From Chromatiales bacterium (GTDB lineage: Bacteria; Pseudomonadota; Gammaproteobacteria; SZUA-152): a stretch of DNA of 46,444 nucleotides. The translations under genes and the position numbers were made by a program. Positions within the stretch are counted from its first letter, which is position 1. Each line of letters opens with the position of its first letter. The stretch spans positions 1 through 46,444 of the forward strand of contig JALSHB010000185.1 in the NCBI GenBank assembly GCA_026982475.1. The letters are read 5' to 3'. Below the pieces are notes generated by a model. The model ran no database searches and was not told the DNA's origin. It saw nothing but the letters and a program-made list of their open reading frames with translations. Below are positions 36,055-45,495 of the stretch, one piece after another.

Positions 36055-38097
36055 TCACTCGGCCCGCCCTGGTGCTGGCAACCAGCTTTCATCTGCCTGA
36101 AAGCGGTCGCCATATTTCTTGTGCAGTTCGGCCATTTTCGCCGCCAGTTTTTCACGCCCGGTCTGCTCGATATATTTCATCGGCCCGCCGCGGAAAGGCG
36201 CAAAGCCGGTGCCGAAGATGATTCCCGCATCGAGCAGATCCGCATCAGCGACCACGCCCTCCCGCAGGCAGGCAAGGGCCTCGTTGAGCAGACGGGAGAT
36301 CAGCCGGTCCTGGGTGTCGGGCGGGCAATATTCGCCACGACCCGGCTTGGCGCCCAGGGGCTTGCCCTGCTTGTCGTAGCGATAAAAGCCGTGCCCGCTC
36401 TTTTTGCCCAGGCGTCCCGCCTTCACCAGCTCGCGCAGGCGGGCGGGCACCTCCACGCCCAGCTCCTTCGACAGGATCTCCGCCACCGACAGGCAGATAT
36501 CCAGCCCCACCGTGTCCGCCAGCAGGATCGGCCCCATGGGCATGCCGAACCTCAGCGCCTCGGCGTCGATCACCTTGGGCGCAAGGCCCTCCGCTTCCAG
36601 GGTCACCGCCTCCAGCAAATAGGGCATCAGCACGCGGTTGACGAGGAAGCCGGGGCTGGAGTTGACCGGCAGCGGCAGGCGGTCGATGTGGCGGGTGAAG
36701 GCCGCCGCCTGGGTGGCCGCCTCGGCGTTGGTGTCCGCGGTGGTGACGATTTCCACCAGCTGCATCTTCGCCACCGGGTTGAAGAAGTGCAGGCCCACCA
36801 GGCGCTTCGGGTCGCTCAATGCCTCGCCCAGCACCTGCAGTGGAATGCTGGAGGTATTGGTGGCCAACAACGCGCCCGGCTTCATGCGGGGCTCTATTTC
36901 CCGATAGAGGTTCTGCTTCGCCTCGACGTTTTCGAAGATGGCCTCGATCACCACATCGGCCTGCGCCAGGCCCTCTCCACGCCGGTCCGGCATCAGCCGG
37001 TCCAGCGCCTGCTGGATCAGGCGCGGTTTCCTGAGCTTCTTCCTGAACAGTTTCGCGGCGCGCTCCATGACCCGCGCCAGGTGGACGTCGCTGCGATCCT
37101 GCACCGTCACCTGCAGGCCGCGCAGGGCACACCAGGCGGCGATGTCGCCACCCATCACGCCGCCGCCGATGACGTGAATGCGGCGCGGCGTGAAGGCCTT
37201 CTTGTCGCCCAGCGATTTGAGTCTTTCCTGCAAAAAGAACACCCGCACCAGGTTGCGCGCCGTGTCGCCCACGATCAGACGGGCCACGGACTGCTCCTCG
37301 GCCTCCAGCACGGCCGGCTTGTCGGTGCCGTATTCGCTCCAGATGTCGATCAGCGCATAGGGCGCGGGATAGTGTTCCGGGCGCGCCCGGGCGGCGACCT
37401 TTTTGCGCAACACCCGCGCCAGCAGCGGCCGCAGCAGGGCGGTGTCACCCAGTGTCGACAAACGGCCGGCGCGCCGTTTGGGCGGCTGGGTCTTGATCAG
37501 TTGGCGCGCGGCGCGTTGCAGGTGGCGGCGCGGCACGGCGTAATCCACCAGGCCGATCTTGCTTGCCGCGCGGGCGCTGAGGCTGCGGCCGGTGAGCATC
37601 ATGTCCATGGCCGCGGTGGCGCCCACCAGCCGCGGCAGGCGCGCCACGCCGCCAAAGCCCGGATGGATGCCGAGCCGCACCTCGGGCAGGCCAAGGCGCG
37701 TGTCCTGATCATCGTCGGCGACGCGGTAGTCGCAGCCCAGGGCCAGCTCCAGGCCGCCACCGAGGCAGAAGCCATGGATCAACGCCACCGTCGGGCAGCG
37801 CAGGTTTTCGAGTCGATTGACCACCGCCTGACCACGGTGGATCAGCTCGCGCGCCTGTTCCATGGTTTCGATGCGGGTGAATTCCTTGATGTCCGCGCCG
37901 ACGATGAAGTTCGACTTCGCCGACTGGATCACCAGCCCCGTCGGCCGCTGGGCCTCCAGTTCGGCGAGGATGCCGTCCAGTTCTTCCAGCACCTCACGGT
38001 TCAGGGTATTGGTGCTGCTGCCGGGCAGATCGATGGTCAACCAGACGATGCCCTCGGCATCCGTTTCGCGCTGCCAATTGTTGTTTTTCGTCGTCAT
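36055..38097 (-). CDS. fadJ: FadJ/FadB-like bifunctional beta-oxidation enzyme
   Basis: 680 residues from ATG 38097. N-terminal enoyl-CoA hydratase half (about 10-280) with SNFIVGADIKEFTRIE, IHGFCLGGGLELALGCDYRVA and LGLPEVRLGIHPGFGG carrying the two catalytic Glu; then 3-hydroxyacyl-CoA dehydrogenase (about 310-680) with the NAD motif IHVIGGGVMGGDIAAW, LHFFNPVAKMQLVEIV and the second C-terminal domain. Four bases separate its start from the thiolase stop, so they form one transcription unit. Length (680) is nearer FadJ (714) than FadB (729). fadJ rather than fadB is chosen because the thiolase is FadI-like. Confidence 0.9.
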   Translation of the reverse strand: MTTKNNNWQRETDAEGIVWLTIDLPGSSTNTLNREVLEELDGILAELEAQRPTGLVIQSAKSNFIVGADIKEFTRIETMEQARELIHRGQAVVNRLENLRCPTVALIHGFCLGGGLELALGCDYRVADDDQDTRLGLPEVRLGIHPGFGGVARLPRLVGATAAMDMMLTGRSLSARAASKIGLVDYAVPRRHLQRAARQLIKTQPPKRRAGRLSTLGDTALLRPLLARVLRKKVAARARPEHYPAPYALIDIWSEYGTDKPAVLEAEEQSVARLIVGDTARNLVRVFFLQERLKSLGDKKAFTPRRIHVIGGGVMGGDIAAWCALRGLQVTVQDRSDVHLARVMERAAKLFRKKLRKPRLIQQALDRLMPDRRGEGLAQADVVIEAIFENVEAKQNLYREIEPRMKPGALLATNTSSIPLQVLGEALSDPKRLVGLHFFNPVAKMQLVEIVTTADTNAEAATQAAAFTRHIDRLPLPVNSSPGFLVNRVLMPYLLEAVTLEAEGLAPKVIDAEALRFGMPMGPILLADTVGLDICLSVAEILSKELGVEVPARLRELVKAGRLGKKSGHGFYRYDKQGKPLGAKPGRGEYCPPDTQDRLISRLLNEALACLREGVVADADLLDAGIIFGTGFAPFRGGPMKYIEQTGREKLAAKMAELHKKYGDRFQADESWLPAPGRAE

Positions 38098-38101
38098 CGC
38101 A

Positions 38102-39436
38102 TTACTCCCGTTCCAGCAGCATCGCGCCGCCCTGGCCACCACCAATACACAGGCTGGCCATGCCGCGCCGTGCCCCCATGCGCTCCAGTACATGCAACAG
38201 ATGCAAGACGATGCGCGCGCCGCTGGCGCCCACCGGGTGGCCCAGGCTCACGCCGCCGCCATCCACGTTGAGGCGCGCCTGATCCAACTCGCCCATCGCC
38301 GCCGCCGTGTGCAGCTCCTTGCGGCAATAGTGGTAGTCCTTCCAGGCCTCGATATTGGCCAGCACCTGCGCGGCGAAGGCCTCGTTGATCTCCCAGGCGT
38401 CGATGCCGTCGAGCTTGAGCTTGTGACGCTTCATCAGCGGCGTCATGGCGTGCACCGGGCCGAGGCCCATCTGCGCCGGGTCCAGCCCCGCCCACTGGCT
38501 GTCGACGATGCGCCCCAGCACCGGCAGATCCCATTTCTTCACCGCCTGTTCGGAGGCCAGCAGCAGCATCGCCGCACCGTCGGTGACCTGGGCGCTGTTG
38601 CCGGCGGTGACATTGCCGAAGGGGCGGTCGAAGACCGGCTTCAGCTTGCTCAGGCTGGCCATGCTGGTATCACGGCGCAGGCCGTCGTCGGCGTCGAAAT
38701 AGTGGCCGGTGGTGTCGAACAGGGTTTCGATTTCCTGCAGATAGCCGGCATCCTGCGCCTGCGCGAGCCGCTGGTGAGAGCGCATCGCGTAGGCGTCCAT
38801 CTGCTCGCGCGTGATGCCGAAACGGTGGGCGAGGATCTCCGCCGTCTGTCCCATGGACAGGCCCACCACCGGGTCGGTGAGACCGCGCAGCAGGGCGATG
38901 ACCGGCTTCAGATAGGCGGGGCGCAGGCCGGCCAGGGCCCTGGCCCGGGCGCCCAGGCCCTTTGCCTTGTACCACTCGCCCAACCACGCCACCATCGGCT
39001 CCGCCAGCAGCACCGGGGCGTGGCTCATGGCCTCCACGCCGCCCGCCAGTACCAGGTTGGCGCGGCCATGGGCAATGCTCTGCGCGGCGCTGTCCAGGGC
39101 CTGCATGCCGGAGGCGCAGTTGCGCTGCACGGTCCAGGCCGGCGTTTCCTGGCTGATGCCGAGGCGCAAGGCGCTGACGCGGGCGATGTTGGCCTCGTCC
39201 GGGCCGGGCATCACGCAGCCGAGGATCACCTCATCGATATCACCCGGCTCGAAGGGCTGCCGCACCAGCAGGCTGCGTCCCGCGGCCACCGCCAGGTTGG
39301 CGGCATTGAAGGGGCCGGGCTTGCCGCGCGCCTTGAGAAACGGCGAGCGCGCGCCATCCACCACATACACCGTGTGCACCACCCGACGCGGCTGGGTGGT
39401 TCGCCGGTTGTTCGTGCCTTTGTCCTCATCCGTCAT
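38102..39436 (-). CDS. fadI: FadI-like acetyl-CoA acyltransferase (3-ketoacyl-CoA thiolase)
   Basis: 444 residues from ATG 39436, preceded by GAGAGGAAAC; ATG 39457 lies upstream of that site and is unlikely. Thiolase signatures: nucleophile Cys in QRNCASGMQALDSA, WEINEAFAAQVLAN, SLGHPVGASGAR and SLCIGGGQGGAMLLE. It cleaves 3-ketoacyl-CoA to acetyl-CoA and a shortened acyl-CoA. Length (FadI 436, FadA 387) and the long insertion around 150-220 favour the FadI type. Confidence 0.92.
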   Translation of the reverse strand: MTDEDKGTNNRRTTQPRRVVHTVYVVDGARSPFLKARGKPGPFNAANLAVAAGRSLLVRQPFEPGDIDEVILGCVMPGPDEANIARVSALRLGISQETPAWTVQRNCASGMQALDSAAQSIAHGRANLVLAGGVEAMSHAPVLLAEPMVAWLGEWYKAKGLGARARALAGLRPAYLKPVIALLRGLTDPVVGLSMGQTAEILAHRFGITREQMDAYAMRSHQRLAQAQDAGYLQEIETLFDTTGHYFDADDGLRRDTSMASLSKLKPVFDRPFGNVTAGNSAQVTDGAAMLLLASEQAVKKWDLPVLGRIVDSQWAGLDPAQMGLGPVHAMTPLMKRHKLKLDGIDAWEINEAFAAQVLANIEAWKDYHYCRKELHTAAAMGELDQARLNVDGGGVSLGHPVGASGARIVLHLLHVLERMGARRGMASLCIGGGQGGAMLLERE

Positions 39437-39511
39437 GCCTGTTTCCTCTCTCTGCAAAAGCGGTTGTTGATTTTCTTCCTCGCCACGCGTTGCGAAATAT
39501 CAGACGGCTGG

Positions 39512-39687
39512 CGCGGGCCATGCCCGCGATGGGTTTGATAATGACCACACAGGGTGTTGCCTCAACATTGTGGGAGCGGCTTCAGCCGCGAATAATGGCT
39601 GGCCCCATTCGCGGCTGAAGCCGCTCCCACAATTTCCAGAACAGCAATCTCTGTGGTGTAAAAAAACCCATCACGGGCATGGCCGGC
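39512..39687. repeat. Nested REP/BIME-like array between the thiolase and fadE
   Basis: Central palindrome with perfect 27-nt arms at 39567-39593 and 39607-39633 (core GTGGGAGCGGCTTCAGCCGC) and a 13-nt loop. It is flanked by a short palindrome CGCGGGCCATGCCCGCG (39512-39528) and an inverted relative CACGGGCATGGCCGG (39672-39686), giving an X-Y-Y'-X' layout. The right unit touches the fadE stop codon. It probably stabilises the upstream fadE 3' end. Confidence 0.8.
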
Positions 39688-39689
39688 TG

Positions 39690-42146
39690 CTACGATTCCT
39701 CCGTGCGGCACACCAGCGCCTCCTTCTTGAACTCGTCCACGGCGATGGCCTCGCGACGCGCGCTGTCGGCAGCCTGCCACTGTTCGTACTCCACATCATT
39801 GATCACGCGCAAGCGATGCGCATCGGCCATCAGCTCGGCCTCGGGGGCGCTGGCCAACTCGCCGTTGCGCACCGCGGTGCGCACCCGCTTCTCCACGTTC
39901 GCCACCGCCACGATGGCCTCCAGGGCATGCTCCAGCACGCCGATGGCGTGGCCGCTGTCCTGTGGCGCAAACAGGCCGCGGGTGAGGCGGTCGCGCGCCT
40001 CCGAGGGCGCCAGCAGCAGGTCGGCGCACTGGTGGCCGAGGCGGTCCGAGGGTCCGGGGAAGGGGCGCCCCAGGGGAAACACCACGGCACGCATCAACCA
40101 GGCCGCCGGGCGGCTGGGGAAGTTCCTGAACAGGCCGTCGAAGCCGCGCTGGATCTCGTGCAGGGCGTGCTCGCAGACCCATTGCAGCAGCGGCAGATCC
40201 TGCGGCGGACGGCCCTGGTCCTCATAGCGCTTCAGCGCCGCGGAGGCCAGGTAGAGCCAGCTGAGGATGTCCGCCAGGCGGCCGGAGAGTTTCTCGCGCC
40301 GCTTGAGGCTGCCGCCCAGCACCAGCATGGAGACATCGGCGGCGAAGGCGAAGGCGGCGCTCATGCGCGTCAGCTGCTGGAAATAGCGCCGCGCCGGGTT
40401 ACCCAGGGCACCATGCAGCGGCGTGCGGGCCAGCCGCGCCCCCGTGAGGCCGAGAAACAGGCTGCGCACGGCGTTGGAAAGGGCGAAGCCGACGTGGCCG
40501 GTGAAGGCGGGATCGAAGGCCGCGGCATCCTCGGCCGCCACCGCCTGCATCTCGCGCAGCACGAAGGGATGGCAGCGCACCGCGCCCTGGCCGAAGATGA
40601 TCAGGCTGCGGGTGAGGATGTTGGCCCCCTCCACGGTGATGCTGATGGGGATGGCCTGGTAGACGCGCCCGGCGAAGTTGCGCGGGCCCATGCAGATGCC
40701 CTTGCCGCCCTGCACGTCCATGGCGTCGTTGACTACGCTGCGCATGGCCTCGGTGAGTTCATATTTCACCACCGCCGAGATCACCGAGGGGCTCTCGCCC
40801 TGGTCCACGGCGCTGGCGGTGAGGGTGCGGGCGGCGTCCATCATGTAGGTCAGTCCGGCGATGCGCGCCAGCGCCTCCTCCACACCCTCGAAGCGGCCGA
40901 TGGGGGTCTTGAACTGCTTGCGCACGCGGGCGTAGGCGCCGGTGGCGCGGCTCATGAGCTTGCCGGCGCCGGTGGACAGGGCCGGCAGGGAGATGGAGCG
41001 CCCGGCGGCCAGGCATTCCATCAACATGCGCCAGCCCTGCCCGGCGCGCGCCTGGCCGCCGATGATCCAGTCCATGGGAATGAACACGTCGCGGCCGCGG
41101 GTCGGGCCGTTCATGAAGGCCTGATTGAGGGGGAAGTGGCGGTGACCGACCTCCACGCCCGGGGTATCGGTGGGGATCAGGGCGCAGGTGATGCCAAGCG
41201 CTTGCCGGCCGCCGAATTCATCACCCAGCAGGCCGTCGGGGTCGTAAAGCTTGAAGGCCAGGCCCAGCACCGTGGCCACCGGGGCGAGGGTGATGTAGCG
41301 CTTGTCCCAGTTGAGGCGGATGCCCAGCACGTCGGACTGGCCATTGAAATCGGCGCGGCAGACCACGCCGCTGTCGGTCATGGCGGCGGCATCGGAACCG
41401 GCCTCGGGCGAAGTGAGGGCGAAGCAGGGGATCTCCTCGCCCCTGGCCAGGCGCGGCAGGTAATAATCCTTCTGTTCATCGGTGCCGTAGCGCAACAGCA
41501 GTTCGGCGGGACCGAGGGAGTTGGGCACCATCACCGTCACCGCGGCGGTAATGGAGCGGCTGGCCACCTTCATCACCACCGCCGAATGGGCCAGGGCGGA
41601 AAACTCCAGGCCGCCGTAGTGGCGCGGGATGATCATGCCGAAGAAGCCCTCGGCCTTGAGGTAGTCCCACACCTCGGGCGGCAGGTCGCGCTCGGTCTGG
41701 GTGATGTGCCAGTCGTCGATCATGGCGCACAGGGTCTCCACCGGGCCGTCGAGAAAGGCGCGTTCCTCGGGGCTCAGCTTGGGCGGCGGCGTCTCCATCA
41801 GCTTCGACCATTTCGGCATGCCGGAAAACAGCTCGCCGTCCCACCACACGCTGCCGGCCTCCAGCGCCTCGCGTTCGGTGTCGGACATGGCAGGCATGAT
41901 CTTGCAGAAGCGCTTGAACAGCAGGTCCGTGAGCCAGGCGCGGCGCAGGGAGGGCACGTTGAGCGGCACCGCGAAGGCGAGGAACACCAGCCACGCCAGC
42001 GCCTGCGGCCCGGCGCCGGCACCGCCCCACAGGCCCCAGGCGATCAGCAGCGCCGCCAGCAACAGGGAGCCCGCCAGCAACGACCAGCGCAGATAAAACG
42101 CCAGGCCCAGGGTAAAAACGAACAGACCAAACCAGACCATGCCCAT
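39690..42146 (-). CDS. fadE: FadE, acyl-CoA dehydrogenase
   Basis: 818 residues, like E. coli FadE (814). The N terminus has two membrane segments (about 1-62), then an acyl-CoA dehydrogenase core with CFALTSPEAGSDAAAMTDSG, the region GNVL-like ITVEGANILTRSLIIFGQGAVR and the FAD-interacting KQFKTPIGRFEGVEE, then the C-terminal DUF1974-like extension (LSWLYLASAALKRYEDQG). It makes trans-2-enoyl-CoA, feeding electrons through ETF to quinone. The gene is separated from the thiolase by a REP array and follows the YiiX-like gene by 12 bp. Confidence 0.95.
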   Translation of the reverse strand: MGMVWFGLFVFTLGLAFYLRWSLLAGSLLLAALLIAWGLWGGAGAGPQALAWLVFLAFAVPLNVPSLRRAWLTDLLFKRFCKIMPAMSDTEREALEAGSVWWDGELFSGMPKWSKLMETPPPKLSPEERAFLDGPVETLCAMIDDWHITQTERDLPPEVWDYLKAEGFFGMIIPRHYGGLEFSALAHSAVVMKVASRSITAAVTVMVPNSLGPAELLLRYGTDEQKDYYLPRLARGEEIPCFALTSPEAGSDAAAMTDSGVVCRADFNGQSDVLGIRLNWDKRYITLAPVATVLGLAFKLYDPDGLLGDEFGGRQALGITCALIPTDTPGVEVGHRHFPLNQAFMNGPTRGRDVFIPMDWIIGGQARAGQGWRMLMECLAAGRSISLPALSTGAGKLMSRATGAYARVRKQFKTPIGRFEGVEEALARIAGLTYMMDAARTLTASAVDQGESPSVISAVVKYELTEAMRSVVNDAMDVQGGKGICMGPRNFAGRVYQAIPISITVEGANILTRSLIIFGQGAVRCHPFVLREMQAVAAEDAAAFDPAFTGHVGFALSNAVRSLFLGLTGARLARTPLHGALGNPARRYFQQLTRMSAAFAFAADVSMLVLGGSLKRREKLSGRLADILSWLYLASAALKRYEDQGRPPQDLPLLQWVCEHALHEIQRGFDGLFRNFPSRPAAWLMRAVVFPLGRPFPGPSDRLGHQCADLLLAPSEARDRLTRGLFAPQDSGHAIGVLEHALEAIVAVANVEKRVRTAVRNGELASAPEAELMADAHRLRVINDVEYEQWQAADSARREAIAVDEFKKEALVCRTEES

Positions 42147-42158
42147 ATGCTCTCCTGT

Positions 42159-43082
42159 CTATCTCGTGATCGACGGCTGTTCCGCCGCCTCCGTCTCCGG
42201 CAACGGCTCCTCATCTTTCTTCATACTCGGCGTCTCACCGACCTGCACCGGAATCATGCCATCCGCGCCGGGAATGAAGCATTCGTTTTCGTCATTGCAA
42301 ACCACGCCATCCGTGTCCCAGGGCAGCTGGCGATAGACCGCCAGGTCATTCAGTCCCAGCAGCGGATACTTGATGATCTCGAAATAGGGGGAGGTATCGA
42401 AGTCGCGCGGCACGTAGAGGCGGGTATTGCGCTTGTAGAGCTTGATGGCGCCGTTTTCCTCACGGTGGATCACCGGCAGGATGGGAAAGTGCACCGAGGA
42501 AAAGGCCGAGGCGATGAGGGTCGAGCACACGGTGCGGGTCTGCTCGCCGATGTTGTGTTCGAACAGGCTGGAGCGCCAGCGGCGCGGGATGACGCCGTAG
42601 GGAAACAGGAAGCGCGCCAGATCCAACAGCTGGCGCACGTCGTACTCTCGCCCCAGATGCTTCACCGCAAAGGCCAGCACGCGTCCCGCGTCCGCGCGCG
42701 ACAGGCCCGCCGGACGGCAGATGCGCACATGCTCGCCGGCGTATTTCTTCAGCGGCGAGACCACCGTGCCCTCGCCCAGCAGCGGCTCGATGATGAGCTG
42801 GTCCGAGGGATCGCCGTCGTACAGCCAGCTCACGTGCTCGCGCACATTCTCGTCCTCGATGTCGTGCAGGCGGCCCAGATACAGCGCCGAGTGCGTCCAC
42901 TGGCTCTGGGTGATGGTCTTGATCACCTCGCTGACCCGCGCCCGGCCCTCCACCAGCAGCACGTCGCAGGGGCGGATCTCGAAGCTCAGGCGCTCAAAAT
43001 CACATTGCGGCACGCCGGACGGCTCATCCTCGCGGACGAGCCAATCGATCACCTTCCTGCCAAGCCAGCTAAACGGGTTCAC
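42159..43082 (-). CDS. YiiX/YebB-like permuted NlpC/P60 hydrolase
   Basis: 307 residues. PF05708-type circularly permuted papain-like fold: the His comes first in SQWTHSALYLG (H64) and the nucleophile later in RTVCSTLIASAF (C186). RPCDVLLVEGRARVSEVIKTIT at the start of the domain is also family-typical. The tail (about 260-307) is acidic and low complexity. Family members act on lipids or peptidoglycan amide bonds. It is 12 bp upstream of fadE on the same strand, so a role in lipid or N-acyl substrate release is an attractive but unproved idea. Alternatively a bystander in the operon. Confidence 0.82.
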   Translation of the reverse strand: MNPFSWLGRKVIDWLVREDEPSGVPQCDFERLSFEIRPCDVLLVEGRARVSEVIKTITQSQWTHSALYLGRLHDIEDENVREHVSWLYDGDPSDQLIIEPLLGEGTVVSPLKKYAGEHVRICRPAGLSRADAGRVLAFAVKHLGREYDVRQLLDLARFLFPYGVIPRRWRSSLFEHNIGEQTRTVCSTLIASAFSSVHFPILPVIHREENGAIKLYKRNTRLYVPRDFDTSPYFEIIKYPLLGLNDLAVYRQLPWDTDGVVCNDENECFIPGADGMIPVQVGETPSMKKDEEPLPETEAAEQPSITR

Positions 43083-43225
43083 GCCGGTATTCAGTCTCCG
43101 CCATCAGCGTTGTTTATTCCTATATAACAGTAATCGCGCCACCGATTAAGCATAGTTTGTCAAACAGGTGTTTTCACACCGAGCCCCCCCAATCTCTGCA
43201 ACGGCCCATTCGCCCCAACCATTAG

Positions 43226-43245
43226 CCTGAATCCGCAGGTTCAGG
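43226..43245 (+). repeat. 20-nt hairpin repeat, copy 6
   Basis: CCTGAATCCGCAGGTTCAGG, full 8-bp stem with CGCA loop. It lies in the divergent region between the YiiX-like gene and the AEC transporter gene, 7 nt before a TATAAT (43253-43258) that may be the -10 box of the transporter gene. The -35 position would then fall inside the repeat. Confidence 0.8.
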
Positions 43246-43286
43246 ATTAGGCTATAATCCCCGCCCACCCCAGCCCCGAACGCCCC

Positions 43287-44201
43287 ATGACCGACATCCT
43301 CACCCAGGCCGCCCTGCTGATCCTCGCCGGCACCCTGTGGAACGCCTTCCGCATCGGTGGGCAGGAGCCACACCTGGTGCGCCGCGCCATCGGCGACCTG
43401 GTCTACTTCCTGCTGCTGCCGGCGCTGGTGCTGTCGGTGCTGTGGTCGGCGCCGCTGGGGCTGGACAGCCTGCGCATCGCCGGCGCCGCCGCCACCGGCG
43501 TCATCGCCGGCCTGCTGCTGGCCGCCCTGTGGTACGCCTGGCGCAGCACCCCGCGACATCGCGCCGGGGCGCTGATCCTCGCCGCCGGCTTCCCCAACGC
43601 CACCTACCTCGGCCTGCCCGTGCTGGAACACACCTTCGGCCCCTGGGCGCGCAGCATCGCCATCCAGTACGACCTGTTCGCCTGCACCCCCCTGCTGCTC
43701 AGCGCCGGCATCCTGCTGGCGCGCAACTATGGCAACCACGAAGAAACCGAACCCGTCTGGCAGACCCTGCTGAAGGTTCCGCCGCTGTGGGCGGCGCTGG
43801 TGGCCGTCGCCCTCAACCTTGGCGACGTGCCGCGCCCCGAGTGGCTGGGCGGGCTGCTGGAGATGACCGGCAGCGCGGTGATCCCGCTGATGCTGTTCGC
43901 CCTCGGCCTCAGCCTTCGCTGGGATCCCGAAGCGGCGCGACGCCTGCCGACCGTGGCGCCGGTGCTGCTGATCCAGTTGGCCCTCATGCCACTGCTGGTA
44001 TGGGGGTTGGGCGACGCCATGGGTCTGGGCGGCGACACCCTCGCCGGCGTGGTGCTGGAGGCCGCCATGCCCAGCATGGTGCTGGGGCTGGTGCTGTGCG
44101 ACCGCTTCGGCCTCGACACCGGCCTCTACGCCGTCACCGTCACCCTCGGCACCGCCCTCAGCCTGCTCACCCTGCCGCTGTGGTCCGGCCTGCTGCTGTA
44201 A
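43287..44201 (+). CDS. AEC-family transporter (auxin efflux carrier-like)
   Basis: 304 residues with about ten membrane helices in two five-helix halves. AGFPNATYLGLPVLEHTFG matches the GNxxFLGxPL element of the AEC family and AMPSMVLGLVLCDRFGLD its second-half counterpart. Bacterial members export organic acids or act as permeases for malate, malonate or auxin-like compounds; the substrate here is unknown. Single gene after a divergent promoter region; the next gene starts 54 bp after its stop. Confidence 0.88.
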   Translation: MTDILTQAALLILAGTLWNAFRIGGQEPHLVRRAIGDLVYFLLLPALVLSVLWSAPLGLDSLRIAGAAATGVIAGLLLAALWYAWRSTPRHRAGALILAAGFPNATYLGLPVLEHTFGPWARSIAIQYDLFACTPLLLSAGILLARNYGNHEETEPVWQTLLKVPPLWAALVAVALNLGDVPRPEWLGGLLEMTGSAVIPLMLFALGLSLRWDPEAARRLPTVAPVLLIQLALMPLLVWGLGDAMGLGGDTLAGVVLEAAMPSMVLGLVLCDRFGLDTGLYAVTVTLGTALSLLTLPLWSGLLL

Positions 44202-44255
44202 ACGCGCGAAAACAGGGTAAACTACCCGACCACCCGGCAACATACAGAGAGCGGA

Positions 44256-45200
44256 ATGCGTATTGACCCCAGCGCCCTGAGCGGCTTCGGCCCAAACATC
44301 CTCATCGTGCTGTTCATCATCGGCATCAGCGCCCCCAGCCTGCCAGCCCGAGCGCAAACACCGTTTCACACCGAAAGCGAAACCCTGCAACCCCTCAACG
44401 CCACCAGCGCCGCCGAACTGGAAGAACTCTTCGACCGACTGGGCTACCGCTGGCCGCCCGGCGACCAGGTCCCCGCCATCGCCCTGCAGCGCCTGCCGCC
44501 GGACTTCGCCACCATCCCCAGCAGCACCGACCGCAAGCACCTGTTCCTGCGCGTCCTGCTGCCCATCGTACTGGCGGAAAACCGCCGCCTGCGCGAACAG
44601 CGCCAGCTGGTGCAGCTGCTGCTGGACAACCCGCCACTGGCGGGCGGCAGGCTGGCAAAATGGCTGGCAGAAACCGCCCGCAACTACCGCGTCAGCGGCG
44701 ACCTGGGCGAGGCGGAAAACCGCGTCGAACTGCTGAAGCGACTGGATGAAATCCCCACCGCCCTGGTGCTCGCCCAGGCCGCCCTCGAATCCGGCTGGGG
44801 CACCTCCCGCTTCGCCCTCGAAGGCAACAGCCTGTTCGGCCAGTGGACCTACAAAAAGACCGGTGGTCTGACCCCGGAAAACCGCGACGAAGACGCCACC
44901 CACTCGGTCAAGGCCTTCCCCAACCTGCAGGCCTCGGTGCGCGCCTACCTGCACAACCTCAACATCGGCCACGCCTACCAAGACCTGCGCGACACCCGCG
45001 CCCGCCTGCGCGCCGCCGGCCGTCCGCTCGACCCCCTCGAACTCGCCGCCCACCTGCAACGCTACTCCCAGCGCGGCCAAGCCTACGTGCGCGAAGTGCA
45101 GCGCATGATCACCAGCCGCGACCTCGCCGCCCTGCACCTCGACGGCGTCCGCAAACCGCGCCTGGTGGCGCTGAATCCGCCGCAAGAACAGGAATCGTAA
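44256..45200 (+). CDS. Bax-like glucosaminidase-domain protein
   Basis: 314 residues. N-terminal membrane anchor or signal (about 12-33, ending SLPARAQ), a helical linker, then a glucosaminidase domain (about 165-290) with the catalytic Glu in AQAALESGWGTSRFALEGNSLFGQW and VRAYLHNLNIGHAYQDLR. Closest in layout to E. coli Bax, a family of unproved enzymes assumed to cut peptidoglycan at GlcNAc. It follows the AEC gene closely and is probably co-transcribed with it. Not related to eukaryotic Bax. Confidence 0.9.
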   Translation: MRIDPSALSGFGPNILIVLFIIGISAPSLPARAQTPFHTESETLQPLNATSAAELEELFDRLGYRWPPGDQVPAIALQRLPPDFATIPSSTDRKHLFLRVLLPIVLAENRRLREQRQLVQLLLDNPPLAGGRLAKWLAETARNYRVSGDLGEAENRVELLKRLDEIPTALVLAQAALESGWGTSRFALEGNSLFGQWTYKKTGGLTPENRDEDATHSVKAFPNLQASVRAYLHNLNIGHAYQDLRDTRARLRAAGRPLDPLELAAHLQRYSQRGQAYVREVQRMITSRDLAALHLDGVRKPRLVALNPPQEQES

Positions 45201-45495
45201 GGACAGCCAAATGCCACAGGATTGGGCAATGAACCACCTAGCAACAAGCTGACAGGGTAACGTTGGTGCAGGAGCGGGGAATCCAACCCGGCGAGCTTGG
45301 CGGAATATCGCGTGCGGCGGCATTGCCGCATCTGCCACAATTGTCCCACCACCAGGCTTTACCGGCATTCAGGCGATCACTGAAACTTCCGATGCACCAG
45401 GCCCTCGAACAGCTGATTTCAGTGTTCTCCAGGCGAGTGGCATCACGTGCGCTTATCGGCTTGAATTTTCATGAAAAACAAAGAAAGGGTAGTAA
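45201..45495. other. Intergenic region before the beta-barrel candidate
   Basis: About 295 bp. No strong hairpin, repeat or promoter pair was recognised. A 78-codon frame from 45263 overlaps the next start and looks like chance. AAAGGG just before 45496 is the ribosome site of the next gene. Confidence 0.45.

Noticed and set aside
39570-43127. 1185-codon plus-strand frame
   Set aside because: Antisense to fadE and the YiiX-like gene and including the REP palindromes; composition is His/Arg/Gly-rich with no domain.
45171-45190. Seventh copy of the 20-nt hairpin (CTGAATCCGCCGC)
   Set aside because: Only the first arm matches; it is coding sequence of the Bax-like gene and has no second arm.
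43146-45368. 740-codon minus-strand frame
   Set aside because: Antisense to the AEC and Bax-like genes; Gln/Gly-rich composition typical of a shadow frame in high-GC DNA.
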